Assembly: GCA_032358165.1 (NCBI GenBank)
Contig: JAALGY010000017.1
Location: 1,674,001-1,738,000, forward strand
Source of the DNA: Diplosphaera chodatii
Lineage: Eukaryota > Chlorophyta > Trebouxiophyceae > Prasiolales > Stichococcaceae
Length of the DNA stretch: 64,000 bases
Direction of reading: 5' to 3'
The position numbers and the translations under genes are program-made. The notes under the pieces are model-generated. The model was not told the origin of the DNA. It saw nothing but the letters and a program-made list of their open reading frames with translations, and ran no database searches. Of the stretch, positions 35,751 to 47,202 are shown in pieces (within the stretch, counting starts at the first letter, position 1; every line of letters starts with the position of its first letter).

Positions 35751-36135
35751 GCGTCAACAGCTTCAGAAACGAGTTGCATGCTGTCGCGTCACAGTCGCCG
35801 ATGCCACTTGCGGGTGGGTGGTAGGTATGTTAGCACAGGTTGAAATGAAGTTGCCACAAAGCGAGTGTACATCTCTTAGTAGAGAATCCCGTCAGGAGTT
35901 GGTTTCGCAAGTGCGCTCACATCAAGATGAAACAGAACACGGGGAAAATTTACTACAAGGAGCATACAGGTTACACTTACAAATGATACAATCCCATCAA
36001 TCAATCTGAATCTGTGCAAGTCTCAGCATGTTCAGCCATAGCATGTCTCGTGTCAGCTCCGATGCTCTCTCATCAGTGGCTGCCGTCACCATGTCTTGGA
36101 CTGTGTTGCCCGAGGCCGACACCACCCACCTGCAG
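35751..36135. other. Intergenic region between convergent genes
   Basis: About 385 bases between the RING-CH and UPF0301 stops, relatively AT-rich near 35900-36010. It probably holds the 3' ends of both transcripts; no gene seen. Confidence 0.35.
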
Positions 36136-37220
36136 CTAACCAGCCAGCACTGTCACAACCTGTGGTCACACGACTCTTGGCAGGAATGCGTTTGACACTA
36201 AACAGCCCTGTCAAACTTGTGCCGGCGCACCAAGACTCGTCCAGGATCTCGCTGCTCAACTGGTAAGGACCCCACCCACAGATGCCTGCCAGCAGTCTGA
36301 CAAGCACAACCCAGCTCAGCTCACATGTGCTTGCACTCCTTCCTGACAGTATGACTGCTTTAACTGGTGGTGTGCCCATGTCATATCGTTCAAGACCAGG
36401 GGTTGCGAGTTGTAGCATCAGCACACCTGACGCCCAAGGCCGAGCCCTGTCCTGAGAGAATCTTCTCAAGCAGATCTTCCAGACCGCCGACAAAAACGCC
36501 AGGCACGATGACAGTCGCACCGCTGATACCCGCTTGCGTGTGCAGCGCATGCATGCGGTCCGTTTGCATGGGGCCGCCAAGGTACAGGCGCCTTGTGCCA
36601 AATACCCCTGCACACCTCACCGATATATAGATTACGACGGTGGGTTCAATTGAGCACCGCGCCGCCCTGCATCATCAAGCTGCCCACTGGCCCCAAGCTG
36701 TTCCCGCACCTTTGACTGCAGGCAGCTGCCATGCGACGTCATTCACTAGGAGTGGTGATGGCAAATTTAAGATGAGGCCGACAGAGCCCTTTCTGTCGCT
36801 ATGTTCCAGAATAAGTACAACTGATCGCTCAAATACGCCCATACCCGGCTGTCGGCCTATCAGGAGACTGCCTGCATGATGGATCACAGTCCTGCCATGT
36901 CAGCGTCATGAATGCGCAACAGCTAAGACTGATGTACCAGACGCCAGCACACCACGTGCCTGGCTCAGGCGCTGCAAGACGGTGGGCCCACTGAACATCC
37001 CCCACCTGAGTACACCGTGTAATACTGAGGCATGTTATCCCTGTTCCATCCTCAGGCGACGTGATCAGGTTCGGTATGTAACTGAGACAGCCTGCTCACC
37101 AGCTGCAAACTTGCATCGCTAGTGGGCTCCACAGCAGCGCCCTCCCTTGCAACCAGATTTGCCCGGAATGCACGCCAATCCTCTTCTGCCTTCAGAAAGC
37201 AATAGCCGCCTCATGCCTCC
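36136..37220 (-). CDS. UPF0301/AlgH (DUF179) family protein, 5' end unresolved
   Basis: Minus-strand exons match the plant/algal form of this family in order: YCFLKAEEDWRAFRANLVAR (about 37200-37145), SLLIGRQPGMGVFERSVVLI and LEHSDRKGSVGLILNLPSPL (about 36870-36755), RRLYLGGPMQTDRMHALHT (about 36590), VIVPGVFVGGLEDLLEKILS (about 36510), LLAGICGWGPYQLSSEILDE (about 36290-36235) and SWCAGTSLTGLF. A last short exon VVTVLAG may end at 36136. The FERSVVL, G-L-I-L-N and CGWGPYQL blocks are diagnostic. Biochemical function is unknown; bacterial AlgH has been tied to regulation and plant members are predicted plastidial. The N-terminal exon(s), which would carry any transit peptide, were not found between 37220 and 37700. 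Confidence 0.8.
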
Positions 37221-39160
37221 TGATGCAGCGGTTGTGCAGTAGCTTGATCATGTCCAGCGTGAGGAGCTCGAGATGCACACGCCTGTGTCAGAGGCTCCGC
37301 AGGGGATGGTTGGCCAGGATCGCCGCTGTCGTCACCCTATGCACATGCCGCTACCGCATCAGTTCATCGTCATTTCCAACCTGTGATCCATGTTTGAACA
37401 GCTTCAGCACGCATACCACCTGAGAAGGGCCGTCTGCTGGTGTTGCACTCGAGTAACATGGCCAGTGGCACAGGAACCTTGCAGATCCCGTGGCTTCAGC
37501 AATGGCATTGCCCTGTTGGCCATGTCTGCTGACACGCAAGGGTATGTGCTGCCGCACAGCAGCAGTCACGGGACATGGAGACCCGAGGACGCAAGGCGCA
37601 AGGTGCATGAGACGATCAACAGCTGCCTGCGAATGCACAGTATATATGCAAAATCTGCTCAAATGCACTACGAGCGTTTTCAGCTGCTTACAAGATGCTT
37701 GCTGCGGTCGCAAGTCCCAGCAACGGAGACACTACAAGGGCGTGAACATGGGCCTTGATCAGTTACCTCTTGCTACTGCGCTCACGAGCGCACATGCAGC
37801 AAGTGGGCTGACGATCAGTCAGTCCAAGGAGTACACAGGTCCTAAACCCTTGATACCCCTTGAGTCAGTCAGGACTACCAACCGAGCTAGACTGTTGCTT
37901 GTGGACAGAAGACGATCTTGCTATCCTCTTGCTGCAATCGACTCTTCAACATGCTGCTTCACACTTGCGGATGACACCAAAGCAAGGTGTCTGGTGACAT
38001 GACTGAATGCTGTATGTATGTCTGTCCAAACGGGCAGCAGCAAGTAGTTGCATGTACTGTGTGTGTGTGCGACGCACTCCGTGCCATGGCGCCTTGGTGT
38101 CTCGACAAGACTACCTTCTGGGTCGTTCATGCACTTGCTGGAGTGCGTGTGTATGTACCCACGTTCCAAGGTGGCCTGGCTGACAAGTTTCTGTAGGTTA
38201 TTGATCCGACTCCACCGTACTCTATGAGAGTACGGCTTACGTACACAACATGATACCTGGAGACAACTCTGATTGCCCTATCAGCAGCAGTTGGTATGTT
38301 GGGCCATCACAGTCATGTGCAAACCTGCAGATGAACTGCAATTTGAACAATGCTTCACATCTCGGCTCAGCATAATGGCAATGATAGAGGTGATCACAAC
38401 CACATAAAATTGGTCTTGGTCGATCGAGGAAGTCCCATTTTGGAACTCCTTCCATGCAATCGACATATGCACAAACAAGTTTTCAAAGCCTTCGACCACA
38501 GCAGTCATGTAGAAATATGCATGAGTGGTAATAATACATTACGTAGTCAAGTCATGGAGGGGAACTGTTTTTGATTTGTAGCTGCATTACGACTACCATC
38601 GTCTCACCACGCCAAAGTTGCGTTATGTAAACGAACATGATTGGACGTTTCAAATCGATATATCATCAGGCACCCTCTTATGCGCCACGACTTGGAGGGT
38701 CTTCCGCCACAGCCGGCGGCCAGCCAAGGCTTTTATTTGTCTTGGTTCACAGTGCAACATCTGCCAAGATAGAGCTGGTGCAGCAATCCGAGAACATGCC
38801 AACAACTGGACTTGACCACGAGGTGTTGCAACATGTAGATGGGATGACGCTATGACAGGTGAAAGTCACTGACTTCATATGTCTCGTGTGGATGCCAAAC
38901 TTTTGAACCTTACGAAGTCAAGGTTGGGCCCCAGGGTACCAGCACTATGCAATAAAAGTGACAGTAAACTCCAAGTTTACACAGGTGCAAGTGTGCTGCA
39001 AAGGCTTGAAAGCTTGGACCAACGTAAGTGTCCATGCCCGGTTTGCACTGCCCAAATCGCAAATGCATGCAATGAACAGCCATGGCACACATGCGCCACG
39101 GTTGCTGCGTGTTCATTTTGTTGGTTTGTTTGTTTGGCTGCGTGTTCAGTACCTTTGATC
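37221..39160. other. Gene-poor region
   Basis: About 1.9 kb in which no family was recognised. A minus-strand stretch at about 38281-38508 has a hydrophobic FYVVVITSIIAIML segment that could be an orphan membrane exon but lacks support. This stretch marks the shift from genes to repeats. Confidence 0.3.
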
Positions 39161-41195
39161 AGGAGAATGGTGAAGGAAGGTTACTATGTATGCCGTGACA
39201 AAGCCTCATGGCTTATGCAGGCCCCAGCGGAGGCAACATGCACAGATCAGAATAAAAACAAGAACAAAAAAGAAAGCAAAACCAAAATCCAATACCAAAA
39301 CACAGACAACAAGCTGTATAATGTGATCCGGCTGGAAGCTTAAATTGTATGCCGTGGCAAAGCCTCATGGCTCATGCAGGGGCCTTTAGCGAAGGCGAAA
39401 TGAAAAAACATGAATAAAAAACAAGACAGAGAACAAAAACAAAACAAAACCAAAACAAGACACAGATAACAAACTGCACAAACGAGGTGGAAACCACAAG
39501 CAACAAGGACAGGAAGACAAGCAACCTAATCACATAATGCAACAACATGGCCTATATCAGGTAGTAGCCAACATGCACTTGCAAGAAAGACTAGCGGAAT
39601 CTACATAAGTGCCGCATGCAGCAGCCCACTGTTCCCAAATTTGTCTTCCATGCAGGCTACCGTGAGGCTGGATGAAGGAAAGCAATTGTGCTTGGCATGT
39701 CGTCAATGTGCAAAGGCTCACAACCTGTGTAGTTGTATATCGACTTTGACATGATTGGAGGAGGCTTACATGTATGCCCCAACAAGCCTCATGGCTCATG
39801 CACGGCTCAGCGGAGGCGATATACACAAACCAGAAAGGACAGAGAAACAATACCGAAGCCAAAGCAGAACACAGACTACATCCTGTACAAATAATCATGA
39901 TCTGGTGCTGGCAAACGAAGTGCAAACCAACACTGAGCACATGTTGCTCTATGGCAGGCTCATATGGACGTGTTAGTCACAGGCGCCGCACGGCCTTGAT
40001 ACGAGACACACGCACGTTACCCATCAACGGAAAAGACGTCCGTGCTTACAAACAGTACCCCCATTGCAGATACAATGGCACATGTATTTGTTTATGTACG
40101 CCATTCTTGCATATTGCTTGTGTTCTTATCTTCGTGCATTATCAGGCATTATCATAACTCTACTTCTATACAGCTGGGCTGTTGTTGAAAATTCTGTTGT
40201 TGATGAGCTTCTGTCAAGCATGCCTGCCCTGTTGGGGAATGTTTGACACAGCCGTCAAGGCACATGTATGCGGCATGGGTTCAACAACATAAAAAAAGGT
40301 TACAAGGCATACGTGTGCGGAAATTTCTCTATTTGGCGTGATCTGCTGCATTGACCTTCTTAGATGTAATCGATATCAAATGTCAATTGTCTGATGCCGC
40401 CTTGCGGATGCTATAGCCTATACATTCCGCGCTCTGATTTGCTACTGCTCTGTCGCTGTCATATGCCAGACCCAGGCCCAAGGTTGTGTTCGTTGCTGTC
40501 CATTGTGTCCCTCTTTTTCTGGTCGTTGTATGTTTGTGTGAATATTGGCCTCGCTTTCCTTTTCGCTCGCCAGCAACCATGTCAAACTTGTACAGATTGG
40601 CGTCTCTTTCCTCTATTGGTTCGGTTGTAATCATTTCTTCTTGTTTGTGCACATCGCCTCCGCTGGGACCCCGCACAAGCCAGAAAGAAAGGAAGGAGGC
40701 TTGCTTGTACGCCCTTGCAAAGCCTCATGGCTCATGCAGGGGCCCAGCACAAGCCACCAGGGGGTGCACAAACAATAAGGACAAAACCCGTAACCAAAGC
40801 AAATCAACTAAGGCATCAAGGAAGGAAGCTTGAATGTATGCCCTGGCAAAGCCTCATGGCTTATGCAGACATTGACATTGATTACATACTGGTGGTGGGC
40901 CATTTTGGCCTAAGCATCGACATCGATTACATACTGGTGGTGGGCCATTTTGGCCTAAGCACAGGCTCTGGCGGAAAAACCAGAGCAACATGCACAACAA
41001 GTCGTGTCCGAAACCGTTCACTTCCCGCTGACAGAATGCTTCCACTCAATTTTTGTGTTCTGTTTTGATTTGATTTCTGTTTTTGTTCTCTGCTTTGTTT
41101 CGTTTCTTGTGTATGCATGTCGCCTCTGCTGGAGCCCCTGCATGAGCCATGTCGCTTTGCCAGGGCATACATGTAAGCTTCCTTCCTTCCTAAAC
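39161..41195. repeat. Dispersed short repeat family with A-rich tails (at least six copies)
   Basis: A shared block around GCAAAGCCTCATGGCTCATG, followed by CAG, GGCGACAT-like sequence and an A-rich stretch of about 60-100 bases. It recurs on the plus strand at about 39166-39320, 39345-39490, 39757-39930, 40690-40800 and 40830-40870. Inverted parts lie at about 40620-40690 and 41075-41195. No coding capacity was recognised. The A-rich 3' side suggests a retroposed element, but its full length and target duplications could not be fixed. Confidence 0.55.
40866..41052 (-). mobile_element. 3'-terminal fragment of LINE family 2
   Basis: Minus-strand 3' end with a hexamer tail (GACATTGACATT on plus) and the block TACATACTGGTGGTGGGCCA repeated in tandem (about 40884 and 40930). 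It matches the 3' end of the longer family 2 copy at 63370-63508. Severely 5'-truncated. Confidence 0.7.
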
Positions 41196-41574
41196 ACAAA
41201 TGCAAATATAGGAGCGTCTCTACAGCCAGCACCAGCTAACTACGCAGCTTCAGCAGCGCCTTGGCTCTTGTCAGATCCGGTTTGCAGCGGTTTGGGGGAG
41301 CCTGCTCTAGAGTGGCGCCTGGCATCAGCTGCGCCGCCTTGCCATCGACAGCCGACACTCACAGACCGTTCTTCTCAGACTGCAGATGCACATACCCGCG
41401 GCTGTGTCACATTGTCATATCGGCGTGTGCTGCCTCCTCAGCCGCGCAGCTTCATCATCGCCAGCTGCCGCCGCCGCCGCTGGCCGCAGCTGCCACTGCC
41501 GCAGTCTGCCGCTAGCTCCGGCCGCATCAGCGGCGGTCATAGCAATCCAGCAGTTTTGGTAGCATCACGTAGAG

Positions 41575-41922
41575 TCACATGGAGTCACATAGATGTAGAC
41601 ATTGCATTTGTGGCCTGGGTGATTGGACCGCGTTGTTGGCGTTGCTGATCTCGCGCTTCTTAGCCTTTGCAGCACGTTTGCATCCATGCAGCTTAGACTT
41701 CCTCATCGGGACTATTGCCTTGCGCTGGTCTCATGGGCCCTGCATTCCCTTGCGGTTTCAGTGTCCTCCATCGACATATTTCGACACCTGATGTGTGACA
41801 TGACATTCTTTCGCCGCCCTCACGTTCACACGTGAGACGCCGCATTGTGCCGCAGAGCCTTGTTCTTGAGCTTGGTTCTGGTCTGGACGCCCTTTGTAAA
41901 AAACAAACAAACAAACAAAAAA
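41575..41922 (+). mobile_element. Short retroelement sharing its 3' end with LINE family 1
   Basis: The 3' part (about 41698-41922), from CTTCCTCATCGGGACTATTG to the TGTAAAAAACAAACAAAC tail, equals the family 1 LINE 3' end. The first about 120 bases (CATTTGTGGCCTGGGTGATT onward) differ from family 1. A second copy lies inverted at about 60787-61110. A LINE-tailed SINE or chimera fits. Confidence 0.55.
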
Positions 41923-41998
41923 CAGAGCTTTGTTCTTGAGCTTGGTTCTGGTCTGGACACCCTTTGTAAAAAACAAACAAACAAACAAACAAACAAAC
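41923..41998 (+). mobile_element. Very short family 1 3' fragment
   Basis: About 75 bases starting near TTGTTCTTGAGCTTGGTTCT and ending in a (CAAA)n tail, immediately behind the tail of the previous element. It is an extreme 5' truncation. Confidence 0.65.
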
Positions 41999-42404
41999 CT
42001 GCATGTCTGCGCGGGGTTTTCTGGGTTTACCCGCGGGTGCCGTGGCACGGGGACAGACAGACGTTTTGACATTTCTAGAGTGATAGACCCGCAGCGGTGC
42101 GACTTCGCCGCGAGTGTGTGGCATTGCCGCCGCCGCCGCTAGGTCCCCGCACTTGTACGACCATTAGGTAGCCTTCCTCATCGGGACTATTGCCTTTCGC
42201 TGGGCTCATGGGCCCTGCATTCCCTTGTGGTTTCAGTGTCCTCCATCGACATATTTCGAACATGACGTTTTGGTGACATACTCAGCCGCCCTCACGTTCA
42301 CACATGAGACGCCGCATTGTGCCGCAGAGCCTTGTTCTTGAGCTTGGTTCTGGTCTGGACGCCCTGTGTAAAAAACAAATAAACAAACAAACAAACAAAC
42401 AAAC
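41999..42404 (+). mobile_element. 5'-truncated LINE family 1, 3' UTR copy
   Basis: Plus-strand copy of the family 1 3' region, from GCGCGGGGTTTTCTGGGTTT to a (CAAA)n tail at 42370-42402. Corresponds to the reverse complement of 46553-46955. Confidence 0.75.
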
Positions 42405-42792
42405 AGCCTGCCGTCGCCCCACCAACTCCTGGCTGTACATGCCTCTCATCCTCGACGCCGTCCACATGCCACTCGCCGCCCGCCCTGACGCCCACGCCTT
42501 CCCCCGCCCGCCAGCCTTCGTTCAGCATATGCAGGCACTCAGAGGAGTGTTCGCACGACAACCTGTTCCCATTACACTCGACATCATCCGACACACGTAC
42601 CTTGGGCCCTGCATTCCCTTGTGGTTTCAGTGTCCTCCATCGACATATTTCGAACATGACGTTTTGATGACACACTCAGCCGCCCTCACGTTCACACGTG
42701 AGAAGCCGCATTGTGCCGCAGAGCCTTGTTCTTGAGCTTGGTTCTGGTCTGGACGCCCTGTGTAAAAAACAAACAAACAAACAAACAAACAA
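42405..42792 (+). mobile_element. Internally deleted family 1 fragment: ORF2 piece joined to 3' end
   Basis: An ORF2 piece encoding RRPTNSWLYMPLILDAVHMP to ITLDIIRHTY (42405-42600) is joined directly to the last about 190 bases of the family 1 3' end and its (CAAA)n tail. The missing interval shows an internal deletion or template jump. Confidence 0.7.
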
Positions 42793-43375
42793 ATATGTCG
42801 ATGGAGGACACTGAAACCACAAGGGAATGCAGGGCCCATGAGACCAGCGAGAGGCAATAGTCCCGATGAGGAAGGCTACCTAATGGTCGTACAAGTGCGG
42901 GGACCTAGCGGCGGCGGCAGCAGTGCCACGCACTCGCGGCGAAGTCGCACCGCTGCGGGTCTATCACTCTAGAAATGTCAAAACGTCTGTCTGTCCACGT
43001 GCCACGGCACCCGCGGGTAAACCCAGAAAACCCCGCGCAGACATGCAGGGACCGGTTGCGTACAAGTACGCCGAGCTCTGGGCCCGCTGGGACCGGATAC
43101 GCCGCGAGGCGCCCTGCATGCTGGTGAAAGCAACCAAACCCAAAGGGACTGAGGGCTGGCGCTGGCAAACAACAGAGGGCTGGCGGCTGACGCCGCAAGC
43201 TGTCCAATATGCACAACACCGGGCACCAGGGCATTCTGAGGCAGGTGCTCCCATCCGCGCGGGCTCCGCGGGTGGCCGCTGCTAGGTGTTGTCATGCTAC
43301 TAAGGTCTTGCTCTTGCTCTTGTTCTTGATCTTGGTCCAGTGCTGACTGGGCAGGCGAGGTACGGGTGTAAGGGT

Positions 43376-43770
43376 GAGGGTGAGTGGTGGTGGGAGTCCA
43401 GGATGGGACTGAGGGTGATGGTGAAGGCGACGGCGGGTGCTGGCAGGTGAGGTGCGAGGGTGTAGGTGGGGGTGAGCGGCGGTGGGAGTCCAGGATGGGA
43501 CCGAAAGTGAAGGCGAAGGCGACGGCGGGTGCTGGCAGGTGAGGTGTGAGGGTGTAGGTGAGGGTGGGTGGCGGTGGGAGTCCAGGATGGGATCAAAAGT
43601 GAAGGTGAAGGCGACGGCGGGTGCTGGCAGGTGAGGTGTGAGGGTGTAGGTGAAGGTGACTGGCGGTGGGAGCCCAGAATGGGATTGAGAGTGAAGGTGG
43701 AGATGACGGCGGGTGCTGGCAGGTAAGGTGTGAGGGTGTAGGCGGTGTGCGTCGGCGTGAGTGTGGTGGG
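43376..43770 (-). repeat. 92-bp minisatellite, copy B
   Basis: Unit starts (GGCAGGTGAGG on plus) at 43442, 43534, 43626 and 43718, each exactly 92 bases apart. About four units. Same array as in copy A. Confidence 0.9.
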
Positions 43771-43799
43771 CATTCACCGTAGTCGTGCGAGACAGTGCT

Positions 43800-46550
43800 T
43801 CAGATGAGTTGGAGGCGCGGTGGGGAGGCAGCCGTCGGGGGTGGTTGCTGCGATGTTTGCGGCGGGGGTCCAGGGCGGGACTCAGGCTGGGGCTGAGGCT
43901 GGCGCTGAGGCTCTGGACGTGATTGTGACTGTGGCTGTGGACGTACTGCTGGCAGCGGCACTGGGTGAGTGGCCGTCCAGCGGACGACAAGGTCTCGGCC
44001 GTTCATGCTGCAGAGGCCGCTCTCGATCCAGATCCTTTTGAAGTCGGTCATGGGGTTGTTGTCGTCGTCAATCTGCTGGCCTCGCTGAGCTCCAGTCATG
44101 TGCGCGTCGCACTGTTGTGCTAGCTCCGTGGGGGACGTGTAGGCGGCAGTGAACTCGGTGCGCATCGACTGCACGGCGGAGTGGAGGGTGGCGGCGGCGA
44201 TAGATGTAGATGAGGGTGTGGGGCCACCATGGTGGACAGCACAGTGGGCGTCCCAGGCCTTCTGTAGGTAGGTGACCCGAAGCCGGGTCCACAGCTCAAG
44301 GTCCAGGCGGCCAGGGTGCCAGGCAGTGGGGTCGCCGGCGATGATGACGTCAGGAGTGGTTGGGGGTGTGTGGCCGCCGTCGATGGCAGCCCACAAGTCG
44401 CAAAGCCACTGGAGGGCAGGGCGTGTGAGCGGGCAGTGGAGGAGGACGTGGGTGGTGTTGGCAACGGTGGTGGGCTGCAGGGTGGCGGGGTTGTTGACGA
44501 GCGGGGTACGGCAAGCCGGCCAGCGGCAGCAGGCCCTCTGCATGGGGGTGTCACCTGACATGTCGACAGCGGCGTGCTTATAGCGGCAGTAGGTGAGGAA
44601 GGATGGTGTGCGGAGTTGGCAGTGAAGGGCTCGCCAGGCGACGGCAACATCGGCCTTGCGGATGTTGGTGCCGCAGAGCTGTTCCCAGCAGCGGCGGTAC
44701 TTGGAGGCGACGGCAGGGGCGGTGTTGTCCTGAGGAGGATGGCGTGATTGGTGGGGCCGGCGAGTGTGTGCTTGGGGCCGCTGCTGTGGGTCGCGGGCCC
44801 GTGTCTGGAATGGATAGCGGTAAGGGAAGTGCAAATAGCGATGGAAAAGGACCTTTGACCGGAAGGCTGTTTGTGTATTGCATTTTTTCAACGACTTATA
44901 TACACAAACCATGGAGGGCAGATTGCCGAAGCAACCACTTGCATAGGGTGGGGTGGGTTGGTCCCACACGGAACTAGACCCGAAACTTCCGCCACCGCCA
45001 GGGATCGAACCCGGTCCCTGAACGGTGTCCAAGGAAAGGTGTCGCCATAGCGTGCACGCTTGGTTGGGGCCCTGTGATGGCGATGAAGCATGGGAGACGG
45101 TGTGGAGCTGCCGTTGGCGAGGGCGAGTCAGGGCGTGGGGAGCCAGGTGTGGGTTGGTCGGCAGGGGGTGGGGAGTCTGGCTGAGTCGGCTGAGTGGGCG
45201 TCGGAGAAGTGGAGTGGGGTGCAGCAGCTACTGTTATCGCCAGTGGTGCCTGCGGGGAGGTGCGTGTAACCCAGTCTGGGTGGTCGATGTGGTCCCGCTG
45301 AGCCGTGCGGTGCTGCTGGGCCTCGGTGATGACGGCATGCTCGGCGGCCTCGACGTGAGCGTAGCCTGGGGCGAACCAACGAGGGATGGCTGTGGGCTGC
45401 GTGGTGGCCAAGGTGATGCGGCCTTGCCGGAGAAGCTCCGACTCCAGGAGGTGTGCCGTTCCAAGGGAGACCTCGTACTCCATGAGGTTGCGGTCTTCTT
45501 CGCCGTAGCCGTAGATGTCGGGGACGATGGTCAGATCAGCGAGCTCGGCAAGGAAGTAGGGGCGATCCATCTTCTTGTGAGCGGGCACGTCGCTGTCGTT
45601 CCCGTCGGCCGATGGCGCTGCGCCAGCAGCCGCGCGGTGTGCGGGAGGTGACCACATGACGAGATGGCAGGGTCTCCAGGGGGGCTGGGCGTCGAGGAGT
45701 AAGGCAGCGTCGTCATGAGCAGCGAGGCTGTGGTCGCGGCGCACGCGGTAGAGTCGATCATCGCCCTGGCGGCGCACGAAGCGGTGGGCAGAGTCAACCT
45801 CCCACTGCTCCGAGACGTCGATTGACGGAGGAGGTCCTGTGCCTGGGGCATCAGACGGGTGCGGGGGCGGCGGGTGGTACGCCGGGAGCCAGACACCAGC
45901 CGCACGCAGGCACATTTCCCACGCTGGGGGTTGGTGTGGGGCAAGGGCCAAGGCTGTGGTGGAGGGCGTGACGTCCGGCTGCTGAAGTGGGGGAGGCGGC
46001 AGAGGCGGGGGTGGCGGCAGAGGTGGGGGTGGCGGAAGCACTTGGCTTAGTGGGGAGGTGTGTGTACGAGGCGGACTGCGGTTGCGACGTCGGCTGCGGG
46101 TGGCAGCGGTGGTGGTGATGGCAGTGCTGGGTGCGCTGGAGGAGGTCGTTGAGTGACCGGCTGTGGTGGTTGGTAGCGGAGGGTCGGGCATGGCAGCCGC
46201 CTGAGATGCCAGTGCGTCTCTGACCAGCTGCAGGCTGTACATGGCGATGCGCTGCCCAAGTGGTGCATCCAGGCTGAGGAGGTGTTCCTGGTGGCGGGCG
46301 GCGATGTGGGCGTGGGCGTCCAGGTGGTACGTGTGTCGGATGATGTCGAGTGTGATGGGGACAGATTGTCGTGCGAACACTCCTCTGAGTGCCTGCACAT
46401 GCTGAACGAAGGCTGGCGGGCGGGGGAAGGCGTGGGCGTCAGGGCGGGCGGCGAGTGGCATGTGGACGGCGTCGAGGATGAGAGGCATGTACAGCCAGGA
46501 GTTGGTGGGGCGACGGCAGGCTGGCAGTGTGGCGTGGTCGTGGACGACGC
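43800..46550 (-). pseudogene. Copy B ORF2 remnant (C-terminal region) split by a SINE
   Basis: The 5' part (46550-45039) encodes the post-RT region with PRPPAFVQHVQALRGVFARQ and IYGYGEEDRNLMEYEVSLGT. The frame runs into the SINE and stops. Beyond the SINE, 44800-43800 encodes RKADVAVAWRALHCQLRTPS, a Cys/His cluster CCRWPACRTPLV followed by HVLLHCPLTRP, and a Pro-rich tail. This copy keeps the correct frame through CCRWPACRTP, which exposes the one-base deletion in copy A. No endonuclease or RT domain remains. Confidence 0.75.
44806..45038 (-). mobile_element. SINE-like element with tRNA T-arm, copy 1
   Basis: 233-bp insertion in copy B ORF2. The uninterrupted copy A sequence at 48818-48822 shows the empty site, and GTGTC flanks the insert on both sides (44801-44805 and 45039-45043). 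On the minus strand CCGGGTTCGATCCCTGG forms a T-stem with a seven-base loop and fits the Pol III B box. TTTGTGTAT and ATACACAAA form an internal hairpin. Confidence 0.75.
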
Positions 46551-46552
46551 AA

Positions 46553-47200
46553 TGTTTGTTTGTTTGTTTGTTTGTTTTTTACAAAGGGCGTCCAGACCAG
46601 AACCAAGCTCAAGAACAAGGCTCTGCGGCACAATGCGGCTTCTCACGTGTGAACGTGAGGGCGGCTGAGTATGTCATCAAAACGTCATGTTCGAAATATG
46701 TCGATGGAGGACACTGAAACCACAAGGGAATGCAGGGCCCATGAGACCAGCGAAAGGCAATAGTCCCGATGAGGAAGGCTACCTAATGGTCATACAAGCG
46801 CGGGGACCTAGCGGCGGCGGTAGCAATGCCACGCACTCGCGGCGAAGTCGCACCGCTGCGGGTCTATCACTCTAGAAATGTCAAAACGTCTGTCTGTCCA
46901 CGTGCCACGGCACCCGCGGGTAAACCCAGAAAACCCCGCGCAGACATGCAGGGACCGGTTGCGTACAAGTACGCCGAGCTCTGGGCCCGCTGGGACCGGA
47001 TACGCCGCGAGGCGCCCTGCATGCTGGTGAAAGCAACCAAACCCAAAGGGACTGAGGGCTGGCGCTGGCAAACAACAGAGGGCTGGCGGCTGACGCCGCA
47101 AGCTGTCCGATATGCACAACACCGGGCACCAGGGTCTTCTGAGGCAGGTGCTCCCATCCGCGCGGGCCCCGCGGGTGGCCGCTGCTAGGTGTTGTCATGC
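46553..47200 (-). repeat. Family 1 LINE 3' UTR and (CAAA)n tail
   Basis: Non-coding 3' segment repeated in at least six places in both orientations (for example 42000-42404, 57218-57594, 59742-60400). The tail reads TGTAAAAAACAAACAAAC on the element's strand. It is the most abundant LINE piece here, as expected for target-primed insertions that start at the 3' end. Confidence 0.85.
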
Positions 47201-47202
47201 TA

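Larger units (their letters stand above)
42793..46552 (-). mobile_element. LINE family 1 copy B, 5'-truncated and missing its last 3' bases
   Basis: Colinear with copy A from its 3' UTR (42793 onward) through the ORF2 C-terminal region, to a break at 46552 inside ORF2. At 46552 the (CAAA)n tail of copy A abuts. Its extreme 3' end is absent; at 42793 it meets the tail of a plus-strand fragment head to head. ORF2 is interrupted by a SINE at 44806. Confidence 0.8.

Noticed and set aside
37351..37713. 120-codon minus-strand frame as the N-terminus of the UPF0301 gene
   Set aside because: No similarity to the family N-terminus and no workable splice join to the exon at about 37200 was found.
40383..40676. 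97-codon minus-strand frame
   Set aside because: Lysine/threonine-rich translation of the dispersed A-rich repeats; no conservation signal.
43376..43770. Regularly spaced repeats considered as a CRISPR array
   Set aside because: The whole 92-bp unit repeats without unique spacers and lies inside a eukaryotic retroelement; no cas genes.
44990..45040. Possible tRNA gene (T-arm with TTCGATC loop)
   Set aside because: Only the T-arm can be folded; acceptor, D and anticodon arms are missing and the segment is part of a repeated element.
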